From positions 20,514,931-20,578,930 of the forward strand of contig NC_090128.1 in NCBI RefSeq assembly GCF_040581485.1: DNA of 64,000 bases, read 5' to 3'. Both the position numbers and the translations under genes were made by a program. A model generated the notes under the pieces. The model worked only from the letters and a program-made list of their open reading frames with translations, was not told where the DNA came from and searched no databases. The DNA comes from Linepithema humile (taxonomy: Eukaryota > Arthropoda > Insecta > Hymenoptera > Formicidae). Shown in pieces: positions 38,467 through 50,900 of the stretch; within the stretch, counting starts at the first letter, position 1, and each line of letters opens with the position of its first letter.

Positions 38467-38716
38467 TTTGATCATGGGAAAACATTTTCAATTAAAAAGC
38501 AATAAATTAATACGTGACGTTTATTTTAACACGCACAATATTCGTAATTTTTGCAATAGTTTATCATCGTAGCATATTTTAGCAACTTAATCTTGATTCC
38601 AGAGAAAGCGCAGTTTAGATATGGATGGTTAACCGCGATCCAGCCGAAGGTGTTGTAATAGTTTTTTCTGTCTCGTAATTACGTTGTTGTACATAGTCGA
38701 AGGTACTTTTGTTATA

Positions 38717-38722
38717 AATAAA
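38717..38722 (+). terminator. Candidate poly(A) signal of the large gene
   Basis: AATAAA about 300 bases after the spliced stop. Another AATAAA at 38501-38506 lies closer and could be used instead. Confidence 0.45.
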
Positions 38723-41700
38723 CGTTACAGAAGGATTACATAATGCCTCACTCGAAAGTGTCGCCGTATTCGTTCAATTGCTGGCGCACTCTCGCGCGGC
38801 CTACGTGCGCCGCGATGAAATCATGCAAAACCTCGAAGAAATTATACCTCCTTGTAACGCAAGAAAATCTTGTTAGGAGTTGAAATTTTCTGCTCGTTCA
38901 TAATACTTCGATAATATTGTGATTTTTTTTTAATCGGTGATTTGATCGATGAGACAATTCATCCACTTTCAAAATTGAATCTTGTTTGTACTAATCTCAG
39001 CATTAAACTTAAAAAAAAAATTGAATTAATTACATAAAAATAGCGTGGATATCAGTGTTATTACAATTAATGACGTTTCGGCCAGATTCGATACAGAAGA
39101 CTGTGTACTCTCAAAAAACAATTGATATTTATGTCCATCTCGCGATGTTGTCAAAATTAATAAGATATAGATATTAAGCATTTAAGGAGGAAAATATAAA
39201 AATATAAATCCTACAAAAATAGAAATAAATTTAATAGCAGTTCTGATTAATTTATTATCAAACAATGTATTATATGTATGTATTTTTGTGTTGATCCTTC
39301 TTTTTTCATTAATTATAACTTTATTTCATTTACGTTAAATGTACAGAAATCTGTACGTCATAATATTTTTTACAATAAAACTTGACAATTAATTATTTAG
39401 CTAGAAATTAATTCTTTTTATTTATAGACATACAAATCTCATATCTGTGAATTTATAATTTTATACAAATTTTATACAAATTGATTAACTGCCAGAATGT
39501 TAAATTTTTATATATAAAATTTTGTTATTTATGTTAAAATTATAATTTTTTAACAATTTTTGTATTACAATAATTAAAAATAAATTGAAATTTGTTTTTC
39601 ATATTTCACGCTCAAGATTAACCGATTATGTATTAAAACTATGTACAATTTCAATTTATTAATTTGGCCAAAATTACCTCTTTTCAGTATTAATAAAAAC
39701 TTTAACATTTACACAAACATTTTTTTTTATTTATACTAACAATAAGTGAGCTAAGATATACATAACAATTAATTATCAACTGATTCAATGTAAATCCCAT
39801 TTTTAATAGATTCAAGTAACACATAAAATTACAATATTGATAAATATAGATAAATGAACTAAGAAGATAAGAATAAAATTGGCGCGTTGTAAAAACTAAG
39901 AGTAGTTAATATTTATAAATCACCAATGTAGCTTTTTTTATTAAATAAATTAGTTGGAAAATGTTAATGTAGAAAATAATATTTTTTTATTTTATTTATA
40001 TTTGTGACATGATTTACACGGCTTGCGTTACAGATTTTAGTGCATTTTTTGTATTTTATAGAAAATATTGACATTGTCTTCTTTGAATTTTGATACATTT
40101 CCGAATTCTTTGCTTAAATCCTTTCTGCACTGTGTTAAAGACGCAATTCTATTGGTTTAATATAAATGTTCGCTCAAAATTTTGTTATTTAGATCCGATT
40201 ATTTATTTTCGAATCTTTGTATATAAAATTAACACATAATTATGATAATTTGATAATTAAGCATAGTTTTTATTAAATTAATATGTTTTTTTAGTACTCT
40301 TTTTCTCTCTTTCTCTTCTATAATAGCAATGTTTTTTCAGCAGATATTTATCATCACAACAATCGCTACGAATCTACGAGACTAGATCATTAACCTTGTT
40401 ATGTAATTGCCGGTCTCTTTTCGAGGAGCGGATACCCTTGATCCAATTTTTGTCGTACAAGCGCAATGATCTTTTTACGCTGTTTAATAAGCAATTTATT
40501 GATAATTACTCTATCTTTTACATCAATTCACTAACGAGAGAAACGGAGCAATTATGCGTAATGCAACAAAATCTCGGTGCAGATAATCGGTTATTGCGCT
40601 CCAATTTATTGTTGCGCTATATTAGATCATACATACACAAGATTTTCAAACAAATTTGGAAATTGATTTTTATTATTGCGTTCTTTATGAAGAATCAAGA
40701 ATAATACAGATTTTGAACATCGTAGATTAAATTAATATATTTATTTTAAAGACTTTTACTACTTGATTAATTTATAATAGAGATATTTAGCAAATATAAA
40801 AAATTATTTTCGCAGAGAGTTATCAAAGTTAATTTTTATCAAACAAAAATATAAATTTTTACAATTCTTTTTATTGTTCTTATGTGTTACGTTCTTCAAA
40901 CATCCTGCGAATGTGTCCTCCAAAAGCTTTATCAACCATAAACTTCTTTGCGGCGTATAATTAATCCATTTTCGTCTTGATCACGTATTCAAGTGGATAG
41001 TCAGTGCGGAGAGAACTCCGTCTCGTGTTACAAGAATAGAATACTGTACCGGAAAGGAAAGGTGCGCGGGCCAATCGCGCGTGTCACCAGTGACCACAGC
41101 TGGGAAAGAGGTATCAGCCGCTCAAGCAGCCGTGACGAATTTATATCCGTCACGAGTAATACGTCGTTGTCAAATAAATTACATACACGTAGATGTAGTT
41201 CAAGATTTCTAGCTCGGGCACTCGGGCTTCTCCTTCACGCGACGCATGTCGCGTTATACGATGCGACGTAAAGACAATGACGTTAATCCGGTACGCAATA
41301 TATAATCTCGTAAGAGTCTCTTGATTATTCTAATTTTACTTTGCAACGCGAGTCTAAAGATGGCTTGCGAGTAAAAAATAGTGAATTAAAACATACTGCG
41401 ACGTGTACCTTGGCATTTAGATGGCTTTGAAGCAACCTGCATAAAGAGGCGCATTTAAGTGACGCTGCTCAATTATTTTACGTAATGCGCGCTTTTCAAG
41501 CAGCTTGGCTATATGATCACAGGTACTGAGATAAAAATATTAAATTAATTCAAATTACATTGTTTCGCGGGCGACGCATGCTTTTGTCCGTAGGATACTT
41601 TCCAAGCGTTTTCTCCCGCTGAGCTAGACATATTGTGTCCATTATAAGTCTAAGTGTCCATTATAAAAGTTCATTAAAGTCGCATTACATTAGATAACCG

Positions 41701-41870
41701 CAAGATGCTTTCTCAACGAGCGTCCTCGCCTGGAAAGAATACAATCAGCTTGCAATGCACATGTGACTAATTGATGCAGACAATTAGTTCACGCTAATAA
41801 TATTTAAATAATGCACAACGCTATGTTTGTCATGTGTTTGAAAATTTCTTTTATAAATGTTATAAAATAT
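38723..41870. other. Intergenic DNA, no gene seen
   Basis: Mostly very AT-rich. Frames at 40396-40704 and 40993-41271 have no motif, splice partner or convincing start, and I do not call them genes. Confidence 0.5.
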
Positions 41871-42120
41871 AATGAAAATGGCGATAAGAGCCGTTGCAGG
41901 ATGTTCGTGCTAAATTTTTAATTTTTCTTAAAGAAATTAGTAAATTAGTCTACAAGAGACAGTTAAATTGTACACCGATCTCAATTCGAGATACTTAAAG
42001 TGTGAATTGAGATCGGTGTACAATTTAACTGTCTCTTGTAGACTAATTTACTAATTTCTTTAAGAAAAATTAAAAATTTAGCACGAACATCCTGCAACGG
42101 CTCTTATCGCCATTTTCATT
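41871..42120. repeat. Perfect 117-bp inverted repeat with 16-bp loop
   Basis: Positions 41871-41987 are the exact reverse complement of 42004-42120, with no mismatch that I can find. The spacer is GAGATACTTAAAGTGT. As RNA it would form a long perfect hairpin. Perfect identity implies a recent origin or gene conversion. Confidence 0.93.
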
Positions 42121-42624
42121 ATTTATCGTTTGTTAAAACATTTGGAGCCTTCCATTATATGTGGTTTAAAGTTTTAAATCACGCGGGCATTATGACGCGT
42201 TTATGTCCTACAGCATTGTTGATTTCCTAATCTAGGAGAGATAAATGTTAGAAGCGTGGGGTCTGAGTAGTTTAATGGTAAGAACATTCGCCCGGCAAGC
42301 GAAAGACCCGGGTTCAATTCCCGGCTTAGCCACTCGCGCCCTGATATTTTTTCTCTCTTCCTTTCTTTACAATAATTCCTATACGTACATTAAAGTTTCT
42401 CGATATATGAGAACTATGTACTTTAAAATTTTCGTACACTTTAAGTATCTCGAATTGAGATCGGTGTACAATTTAACTGTCTCTTGTAGACTAATTTACT
42501 AATTTCTTTAAGAAAAATTTAAAATTTAGCACGAACATCCTGCAACGGCTCTTATCGCCATTTTCATTATTTATCGTTTGTTAAAACATTTGGAGCCTTC
42601 CATTATATGTGGTTTAAAGTTTTT
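42004..42624. repeat. Near-identical 171-bp direct repeats flanking a tRNA-like core
   Basis: The block 42004-42174 recurs at 42452-42624 with about one difference in a T/A run. The second copy is preceded (42436-42451) by the exact inverse of the 16-base loop of the neighbouring palindrome. So 41871-42003 is the inverse of 42436-42568, while 42004-42174 is a direct copy. Between the direct repeats lie about 277 bases with a tRNA-shaped sequence. The layout resembles a small terminal-repeat element or a template-switch rearrangement. Confidence 0.85.
42261..42332 (+). tRNA. tRNA-like sequence, nominal anticodon GGC (Ala); probably a tRNA pseudogene or tRNA-derived element
   Basis: A full cloverleaf can be drawn. 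The acceptor GTCTGAG/CTTAGCC pairs at six of seven positions, the D arm GTTT/GAAC has loop AATGGTAA, the anticodon arm TTCGC/GCGAA has loop CCGGCAA, and the T arm CCGGG/CCCGG has loop TTCAATT. The anticodon at 42294-42296 reads GGC. Oddities are C instead of U at position 33, an acceptor mismatch and an A in place of the usual G of the B box. Eukaryotes normally lack tRNA-Ala with GGC. The D and T arms look most like insect tRNA-Gly. A T6 run at 42347-42352 would stop RNA polymerase III. It may be transcribed, but I doubt it decodes. Confidence 0.6.
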
Positions 42625-43165
42625 TTATAAAATATATTTTTTATTTACTCACACATTTTTATGATTTTCGGAAAGATAATAATCCGTAATTTCCGCACAA
42701 CGCTCGTCTATCCATCTTAATTGAGTTTAGTTCCTGTCACATTCACATCAAGCATCCGCAAATGATTTTGATGACAGTTCTTACAAATAAACTGTCTTCT
42801 TATAATGAAACGTGCTATTAAGTGCTAATTCGCGTCCTTCTTATTTACTAGCTTAACTGTTTCCAATCTAAAATGACATACTCATCAATTAGCAAGGACA
42901 TACGTCAGCCTTGTTAAAACTAAGCAAAAGAGACAAAGAGAAAACTGTGCCCGCCGTGGAAATCGCTCCTTGGCGCGCAGGAGTCAGCGCGCCCGATGTG
43001 AGAGGCTGCTGCTGTGCCCCAAGGTTAAGGTGTCCCAAGGTAGGTCCCACGATATCCTCGCGTGCGTTCTGATAAAATCCTAGTTGAATAAAACGCCCGC
43101 AATCGAAAGGCAACACCGGTCTATGATTGGTTAACGTAAACGTACACGCCGCGTCACGTAACGTG
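42625..43165. other. Intergenic DNA leading into a promoter
   Basis: AT-rich first half, then a CpG-rich patch at 42,890-43,160 directly upstream of the TATA box at 43166. An open - strand frame lies in this patch (43116-42889), but it has no motif and I treat it as a by-product of base composition. Confidence 0.45.
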
Positions 43166-43172
43166 TATATAA
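43166..43172 (+). promoter_or_regulatory. TATA box of small secreted-protein gene 1
   Basis: TATATAA lies about 30 bases before a CTAGTTACT initiator-like sequence (about 43196) and 70 bases before the ATG at 43236. Spacing is as expected for an insect TATA promoter. Confidence 0.7.
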
Positions 43173-43235
43173 TTCGATCTTTGCCTTTGTACTCTAGTTA
43201 CTTAGTACGTGTCGTGCTCTGCTGGAAACGGCGAT

Positions 43236-45801
43236 ATGCTGTCTGCCAAGGTACGTGAAAGGCGTTTTGTGATTGAAAACAAAATATAATCATTTCGTAG
43301 GTGGACATACCGACAAAGCCTTTAGTGCGCAGGATGTGTAGGAGTTCTCGCGATTATATGCGAGGATAATGTATCAGATTTAATGTTCCGAAATAAAAGT
43401 AAATAACATTAAATGCGTTTGCTATTATAGTTCTATCTAAAAAAAATTTGGATGTGTTACAGTATTATTTATTATATAAAAAAGTGCATAGTTACAGGAT
43501 TATTTTTTTTTTTTTTTAGTAAAATATATTGAATTTAGTAAAAAATATGTGACACTTTTAATAGCATTTAAAACACAAAATATAATACATAAAAAAAGTG
43601 TTTGTTGATACTTGTTTTATATTTAGATAATTTACAGATTTGTTTCATGTTATTTGTTATAAAGATTGAGGGAATAGATAATATTTAGAAGCATTGTAAG
43701 ACTACAAGTTTGTATAGCAAATGCAGATTATTAACAAAGAAAACCCGCGAAAAACTCGCATGCAAAGAGACGGCACACTTTCTATACGCAATTGTTGTTT
43801 TATTTCGATTGCTTAAATTTGTCTTAATGCAACCAGATTCGAGGTCAAATGTGTCTACGCGTCGCGAATCTCACTTATTAGTCCACACCCGAGAACGATG
43901 ACACAATCGTGACACAACTGCGTGTTTAATTTATGAGAAACTACGTAAATAGTGTTTTTACTACACGAATCGCAGCATTGCTGCATAATTGCAAGAATAT
44001 GCATATACAGTGTACTCTCTCATTGAGTAATTTATTATGCAAGGAAAAGTAAGCAGACTACAAAATAGCATTGCATTTATTCACTTTATTAAGAAGACTT
44101 TCAGCCATATATTTTAATATATGTAACTAGTTTAATTTGATCTATGTAGATTTATCTCATAAATTATTATACAAAAATTAATAATAAAAATTGTCAAGAG
44201 TTCTATATTATGCTAACATTTGCTAACACAGACAGATTATTATATAAAACATATTAAATAAATTGTTACATTATTTTTCTGGTATAGTTACATAAAGATA
44301 TCCTTTCTTATGCACGCATTAAAGTCTCTTAGGCTGCTATTACTGCTGTGATTTTCTGTAGATTACCCTGCTATTTGGACTCGCAGCACTGTTACAATTA
44401 TCAACAGCAGCACCAGACAGCGCAGGAAAAGTGGAGATGGTAAATGGATTAGCGTACGGTAAGTCAGACACCTATTTCTTGACTTTCTAACCAATTTAAA
44501 AAATTAAATATAATTGCATAATTTTAAAAATTTGTAAATTTATAATATATTATAGTATTATATTTGCAAAAATATTTATTTAATGTTAAATAATTTTATC
44601 ATTTCAATTTTTCTCAAATTTATAAAATCTTCAAATACAATAAATAATCAAAATAATTTAAAATGTTTCAATGATTATTTTCAAAATTAAATGGTTAATT
44701 AAATGAGATAAAATATTTTTGTTTCTGCTCTTTTGAGTTGAATTCAGATTATGCTCCAACAGAAAGCAGCACTAGTGATTATTTGTAACTGTCTTTCCTT
44801 TCACCCGACAGAAGTAGCAATCTGTTATAGATATCTAGATACTTCAGATAATTCAACAGTTTATTAAATTATTATAAATAAATGTGTATTATTTTAGAAT
44901 ACAAATTGATACAACTTTGTAAAGTAATTGCTTCCAAATTGTATAACAAATTATCTACAACAAATAAATTCGATTAAAAGAATCTCATTTAAAATTTGAA
45001 TTTAGCCAAAAATCATTCTGCAGACAGAAATAAAAAAAAACTTTTTAAAATGTTTTCAAGGTTTTCCTAAATTATAATAGCTTCGCATAAAGTGTTTTTC
45101 TGTCAGAATAGTCGTTTATTAAAAAAATTCGGCTTCTATTTTTAAACAATATACATTTATGGTTGATAAATAAACTAAAGTCATAAATTCCACGAATTTC
45201 AAATAAATTAATTTATGACATCATTGATATTAAATTCTAAAATCGCATTTTTTGACAATAATTTGCATTTATTAATGCTTTCATGCATATTATTATCTAT
45301 ATTACTAATAAATGTCAGATTACATCACTGTTAAATTTTAACTGTAGACAAAATCGATTTATGATATCACGGTTATAAAGTGCAATTGCACAATACAATA
45401 AATGTCAAAAAAATTAAAGGAAAGCATCAAAATTAATTATATAAATAAAATACTTAACTATGCTGCACAAAATTTGTTTTACTTACTAATCGCATAATTG
45501 CAAAAATTGTAATGCTAATAATTAATGTAATAAATTTTGATTGCAACATTCAACAGGTGGAATTCCATATGGTAGTGTGAGCGGCATGCTCGCGAAATAT
45601 CCGGGATATGGACAAGTCAATGCCGAAGCTCAAGCTAGACAATTGAACATTTTTAGTAACACTCAACGGCCGGTAATTATCACGCCGAATTTCCGAGCAG
45701 TTCGACTTGTGGGAATTTCACCTCGACCTGTGCAAATTTACAATCTTCCTGGAGTCATCGCTCCTGGTGTCGTCGGCACGATCAGCCAAATCGGCTATTA
45801 A
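43236..45801 (+). CDS. Small secreted protein, cuticle-type gene layout (gene 1 of cluster)
   Basis: Exons 43236-43250, 44362-44458 and 45557-45801 join in frame to 118 residues. Exon 1 encodes only MLSAK; exon 2 supplies the rest of the signal peptide (ITLLFGLAALLQLSTAAP). The mature part has a Gly/Tyr-rich start (GIPYGSVSGML, YPGYG) and then a hydrophobic segment with several Pro and Val residues (RPVIITPNF, PGVIAPGVVG). There are no cysteines and no RR-type chitin-binding motif. A signal peptide split after about five codons, a TATA promoter and a poly(A) signal (AATAAA, 45962-45967) are typical of insect cuticle and other secreted structural genes. I do not recognise the protein itself. 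It is followed 730 bases later by a gene of the same build. Confidence 0.83.
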
Positions 45802-45961
45802 TCTACTGAAATTAGACTGCCAGAATGATCTCGTCGTAGCCATAAAAATCATAAATTAATCAATCAAGCTTCCGTCTTTTCACTATAAAATTCTTTAGCA
45901 GTGAAAGTGTTTATATCGCAAAATTATACCTTGAAGCACAATATTAGCAATTATGATATGA

Positions 45962-45967
45962 AATAAA
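45962..45967 (+). terminator. Poly(A) signal of secreted-protein gene 1
   Basis: AATAAA 160 bases after the stop codon, with AT-rich sequence around it. Confidence 0.55.
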
Positions 45968-46474
45968 AATGATAAAGGATTATTAATTAATGCTGTCCGT
46001 TGAATTAATTTACGCAACATGGAAGTTGCATGACGGCTTTCACGTAAATTAATAATAATCACTTTTTGAAAATATTTTTTAAAATTTTAATTAAAAACAG
46101 AAACTTTGCGACATGCAATATTTTACGCATCTACACATTGCTTATGTGTGCCACCATTCATTGCCATATCATTTATAATATCAAGATTTATATGTAAACA
46201 TACAGAAATACACGAATGTCTTTATATATATATATAATGCTGTATTGTTGCGTTTAATTACTCATAAGATTTAAATACAAATTAATGCAATATTTAGCGT
46301 ATTTCAAAATTTGTCAGTATATCCTCTTCTTCATTAACAAAATTAATAAATTTATTTTACTTTTGATTCGGTTTTCAATTCAGACGATCGAAAAATATAA
46401 AATTCGCAATTTTGCGATCCACCCTTTACACCCTAGAATTCATATCGAGGATAAAGTCGTTTAAGGAGAGAAAG

Positions 46475-46480
46475 TATAAA
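46475..46480 (+). promoter_or_regulatory. TATA box of secreted-protein gene 2
   Basis: TATAAA 33 bases before a TTAGTCGTC initiator-like site (about 46508), followed by a 20-25-base leader and the ATG at 46531. Confidence 0.78.
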
Positions 46481-46530
46481 TGACATCGGGCTCGATGTCT
46501 GTCCCTTAGTCGTCAAGAACCGCACGCACG

Positions 46531-49500
46531 ATGCATTACCAATCGCATGTGAGTATTCTTGCATATTAATCACCATTTGCTACAGAAAAGAGTAAAAAAA
46601 AATTGCAATTTTATAACAATTACAACTTGTGATAACGCACTAAGTAATAAAGAACAAAAATTTCTCACGCGCAAGAATTACATGTTACAAGAATAGATCT
46701 GTGTGAAGTGTGAAACCGATATATCGGAATATTTATCGGAATGCGTGCGATTTACGTTTCCCTTTTATTATTCAATATGCGAGTAAATCGATGCGCGTTT
46801 ATTACATCGGTATGCTACGAGAATGCACGGATGCAAGTACGCGTCAGTCTTTCGATTATAAATTATGGAAGTTAATTTCCACGTAATTTTATATGATAAG
46901 CCAATAGATCGTTAACGAATTTGTTTATGAGGCTATTAACATCTTATTCCTTTGATGTTATTCTGAACTGAAGTATATAGCTTATACTGCTTTTTTTTAA
47001 TGGCTGCAAAATGTTTAAATCAATTGCAACCAAAAATGACATATTAGTGCCGAGAATCTATTTTATTAACTTTTACAAATAAAGAGTTATATTGTTATTT
47101 AATATATAGTTGTCTGTGTATACGTAACTAAAAATTGATGCAATCAAATTATTATAAATTTTAGATATTAAATTTCATTGTTTTATTTAATTTTAAAATA
47201 GTATTGTTTGCATTCTCAATTATTGCAATTTATTAATATGTTTATTTGGGTCATGTGGAAAAAATATAAAGACATACAAGTTATTTATTGAACGAGTGAA
47301 AAGAACTGCAATTCCATAATTCACTAACGCTCTAACTCCAATAGGTCAAGGAACTTAAGTTAAAAAATAAATAAATCATAAACGGAAGCCTAACAACCAT
47401 CATTAAACGCATCACAGCTTAATGAAATTTTACTGAAAAAAGTACAGAAACGTTAATCTAATTTTAAGTCATAACAATGATTCGTCTTTTATTGCTGTGC
47501 AAAGAAATATATACGATCACGCGCAAAGCGCACGATAGAAAATCAATTTTATGAATGAATACTTATAAATGAAGATTTAATTTTAAAATACGCTGGATAG
47601 ACAAGACGTTATTCTTTTTGTTACAGACTCAACAATCCTACATCATTTTCGACATTTTATTTTTGCATGTTTGTTGCTATTTGTGGCAATAACGTATTGA
47701 TAAAATTTTGTTCATATTCTGTTTTAATAAATTACACATCCAGAGATTTTATTATCATATAAATTAAATTCATGGATAAAAAACTGATAAAAAATAATAT
47801 TGAAAAAATATATGTAACATATATGTCAATAAATAGATATTTTATAAGCTTAGTACTTTCATGTCACAGAACGTAACAAAAATTGTGTCATTCACTTATG
47901 TGAATACTCACATTAAAAAATGTTTTCAAATTATTCCTTTAGAACTACGTATTTTATAAAATAGCGGATAAGAAATAATAACCGGTAAAATATCCGTATG
48001 TAACACAAACGCAACAGTGTGTCTTTTGTTATACGAATCCTACATAAGTCAAAAGAAAATCTTCAATTACAAGTTCCGTTACCGAGTTTCTCTTTTTTAT
48101 TAATGTATAAATTTTCTATTTTCTATATATCTATTTAAAAATATTGATATTAAGTTTATAAATGACTATCTCTCTCAGACTTTAATTGAAAACGTTGCGT
48201 TGTAAAATTCTCCCTGCACTTTTAAAATTGTAAAATTACGAAATTAGTTGCTAAACTATTATTTTGTAAAATTGTAAAATTAGTTACGAAACTATTACTT
48301 TACCGGAAGCTCCATGTGTTCCAACAATGTTTCCTGCATACTTCGCGAAAATGCAATCGGCATGACCGCACACAGACCGATTCTATTATTATAAGAATTG
48401 AGTTCCATGCGACGAGACGCAGTAATAAGCATGTCCAGGACTGATATTTGCGCTGATGCGTGTGTGTGTGTCGGCGCTTCTTTTCGCTGAGATTTTACAC
48501 AATCCGTTGTTACTGCGACGGTGCGTTGATCGTCGGATTTATGTGCATACGCGCCTCTTCTTTTTTCCTTACGCAATGGCAAATAAAACATAATGCTACG
48601 GGAGATCATACCGGTCACGCTACTCGTGTTATCGTGTATTACGCAGCTTTTTATTAGTTATGTAGTTTTTTACGAAAAATCTTAGCTGTCGAACGTTGTC
48701 AATTATTATCGTTTCATGTTCAATTGTGGCATGGCAAGCAATAAAATCTTGCGATTGTTTCGATTCTAATATTTTATATATTATTATTAAGGATAAATTC
48801 AATTTTTTGATAAACTTTATACTACTTTACAGTACTAATTAGTACTAATTGGCATCTAAGATATAATTACTATTTTTATTTTTAATTTAAACATTTGAAT
48901 AATAATTTGAATATTAATTATGCTAGATTCTTGCTAAATATGAATCTTGATTACTGAAATTATTGTTATCGCTAATCTTTATTTATTATAACTTAATATT
49001 TTATCAAATATAATGTTTTATCAGTTTCTTTTAATTATACAATAATGAATAATTATACTATAATTATACTATAATTATACTATAATTAGACGTATTATCG
49101 TGTGACAGGAAAAGGACGATGTTTGAGATTGCATCACGGTCAGAATAAAAATACTTTAATGAATTTGTGTTACTTATTAAGCTTTTAATCCTGCAATTGT
49201 TACTACGCTGTATGCAATCACAACATCAATATTGAATCAGTAATATTGAATTACTGAATAAAATATGGAATGTAATACTGAATTTTCTTTCGTTACAGAT
49301 ATTCGCACTCTGCATCGCACTCTGGTGCGTAATAAATGTCGGGGAAACAGCAAGGAGCGCAATCAGTAAGCATAATTTAAGAAAGAAGAGTTAAAATTTT
49401 TAACTAATTCTTTCCAGTTCTGTCAAAATTTTGGCATCTGTCAAATTGCTCTTTTCAATTCAGATCCGGAAATACTGGCGAATTTCGCGAAGAATGTAGC

Positions 49501-50797
49501 CACAGTGCTGTCACCGGCCGTATTAGGCGATATACAATCCCGCAGAAATCGCTCGTCTCTACAATCCGTCCTGACGGGACCCCTTCAGCTAGATGATCCG
49601 GACTCGACCTCAAGTCGAGACAACATCGTCGACAACACGTCAAACGCAGGCAGTTATTATCGACCAGACTCTTATCCTTACAACGGGCTGTACGAAAACT
49701 CTGCTGAGAGACTCGAAGAATCCGACGAAAACGAGCAGCTGAAAGAATCTCTGCGCGATGAGTCTTATCTACGGCAGGAGCGTCCGAACTTTTACAGACC
49801 TTACGATTTTCCAGTGAACAATAACAATGCTGAAACGACTGAAAAATCAGTCAATATTGCAAACATCGAGTCATCGACCGGTAATATCGAGCAGTCGTCC
49901 ACTAATCTATTTCCTTCTTATCACGGCGTCGACTTTCCCAAAGCCGCCTTCCACGGAGCCACCTCCTTCCTAGCGAAGCCCCACGCAGGTTTCTACGGTT
50001 TCGGGCCTTATGGACACGGATATCACCATCATCACCATCATCATCCGTACGGAAGCGGTGAGTCGGGCGAGGCTCCGGAGAATGGAACTGATCATCGCGG
50101 CTACGGTCCGCCTTTCGGCGGCCACGGTTACGGCCATCCCTATTCTCCGTTTCCTCACTACGGCGGCTACGGTCACCACGATTCCTTCTACGGACCTTAC
50201 GGCCACAATGGGAACAACTCTAACGGACATTACGGGCATCACGGGCCTTATCACGGCGGTCCCGACTTTTACGGGCCTCCTTACGGACACGGTTACAATC
50301 ACGGCCACAATCACAACGGCAATGGTAACAATAATGATGACAGGCAAACCGAGGAACCGGCCGACGGCGATCAGAATAACTCGACAAAAAACGGCTACCC
50401 GCACCATTATGGACCCCCTTTCGGAAAGCCGATTCTGGGTTTCCCATTCCCTTTCAGTCCTTTTCACCATTTTCACGGAGGCTTCAAGGGCGGCCCTGTG
50501 GGCGGGGTTGGCTATCCTCTATATGCCGATCCGTATTTGATTGGTTTTCCTTTCCATCACCCTTACGGACCTTTCTTTCACGGTAAGAAGTATCTGCCGA
50601 AGGGCAAGCCCGACTCGGGTGAATCGGGAGAGTCAACGGAAGCACCAGCTGGAGAACTCTCGCAGAATGAAAATCCCGAACGTATCACCGCGTTGAACAA
50701 TGAAGAAGCAGCGCCAGCTTCCAGCTCGAATCAGTACAAGGCGTCGGGGCGGAAGGGTCTAAAAGTTAGTCTGATTAATTTTGAGAGGAAGATCTGA
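46531..50797 (+). CDS. Secreted His/Gly/Tyr-rich protein (gene 2 of cluster)
   Basis: Exons 46531-46548, 49299-49365 and 49464-50797 give 472 residues. Exon 1 encodes MHYQSH, and exon 2 continues the signal peptide (IFALCIALWCVINVGETARS). A polar, acidic region follows to about residue 180. The central part (about 195-320) is built from short GYGHHG, YGPYGH and GHGY units and includes seven histidines in a row (50024-50044). Next come a Phe/Pro/Gly-rich block (about 325-390) and a Ser/Glu/Ala-rich C-terminus that ends with a basic stretch. No enzymatic domain is visible. Such sequences occur in cuticle, silk and other structural or metal-binding secreted proteins. TATA at 46475 and AATAAA at 50895-50900 bound the transcript. 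The first intron is 2.75 kb. Long open frames on the opposite strand and in other registers over the repeat region are by-products. Confidence 0.87.
49047..49088. repeat. Tandem repeat of an 11-base unit
   Basis: The unit ATAATTATACT is repeated about three and a half times, in the first intron of secreted-protein gene 2. Confidence 0.85.
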
Positions 50798-50894
50798 ACG
50801 CAGAAAATATTAATTTTAAACTTGACAGAAGGGTTTTTCTGTTAGAAAATGAGTTATTTAAGTGCTGATTATTGCTAATTATGTATTGTTCTTC

Positions 50895-50900
50895 AATAAA
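50895..50900 (+). terminator. Poly(A) signal of secreted-protein gene 2
   Basis: AATAAA about 100 bases after the stop, with a second AATAAA overlapping region just downstream. Confidence 0.6.

Noticed and set aside
40396..40704. 102-codon open frame
   Set aside because: Hydrophobic AT-rich translation with no signal, motif or splice signal. Expected by chance in this much AT-rich DNA.
40993..41271. 92-codon open frame in a GC-richer patch
   Set aside because: No conserved motif and no start or splice context that I trust. It could be part of a promoter or old repeat.
49970..50540. Long open frames on the - strand and in another + register over the His/Gly/Tyr repeat
   Set aside because: They consist of Val/Arg or Thr/Ile repeats that mirror the GYGH codons of the real gene.
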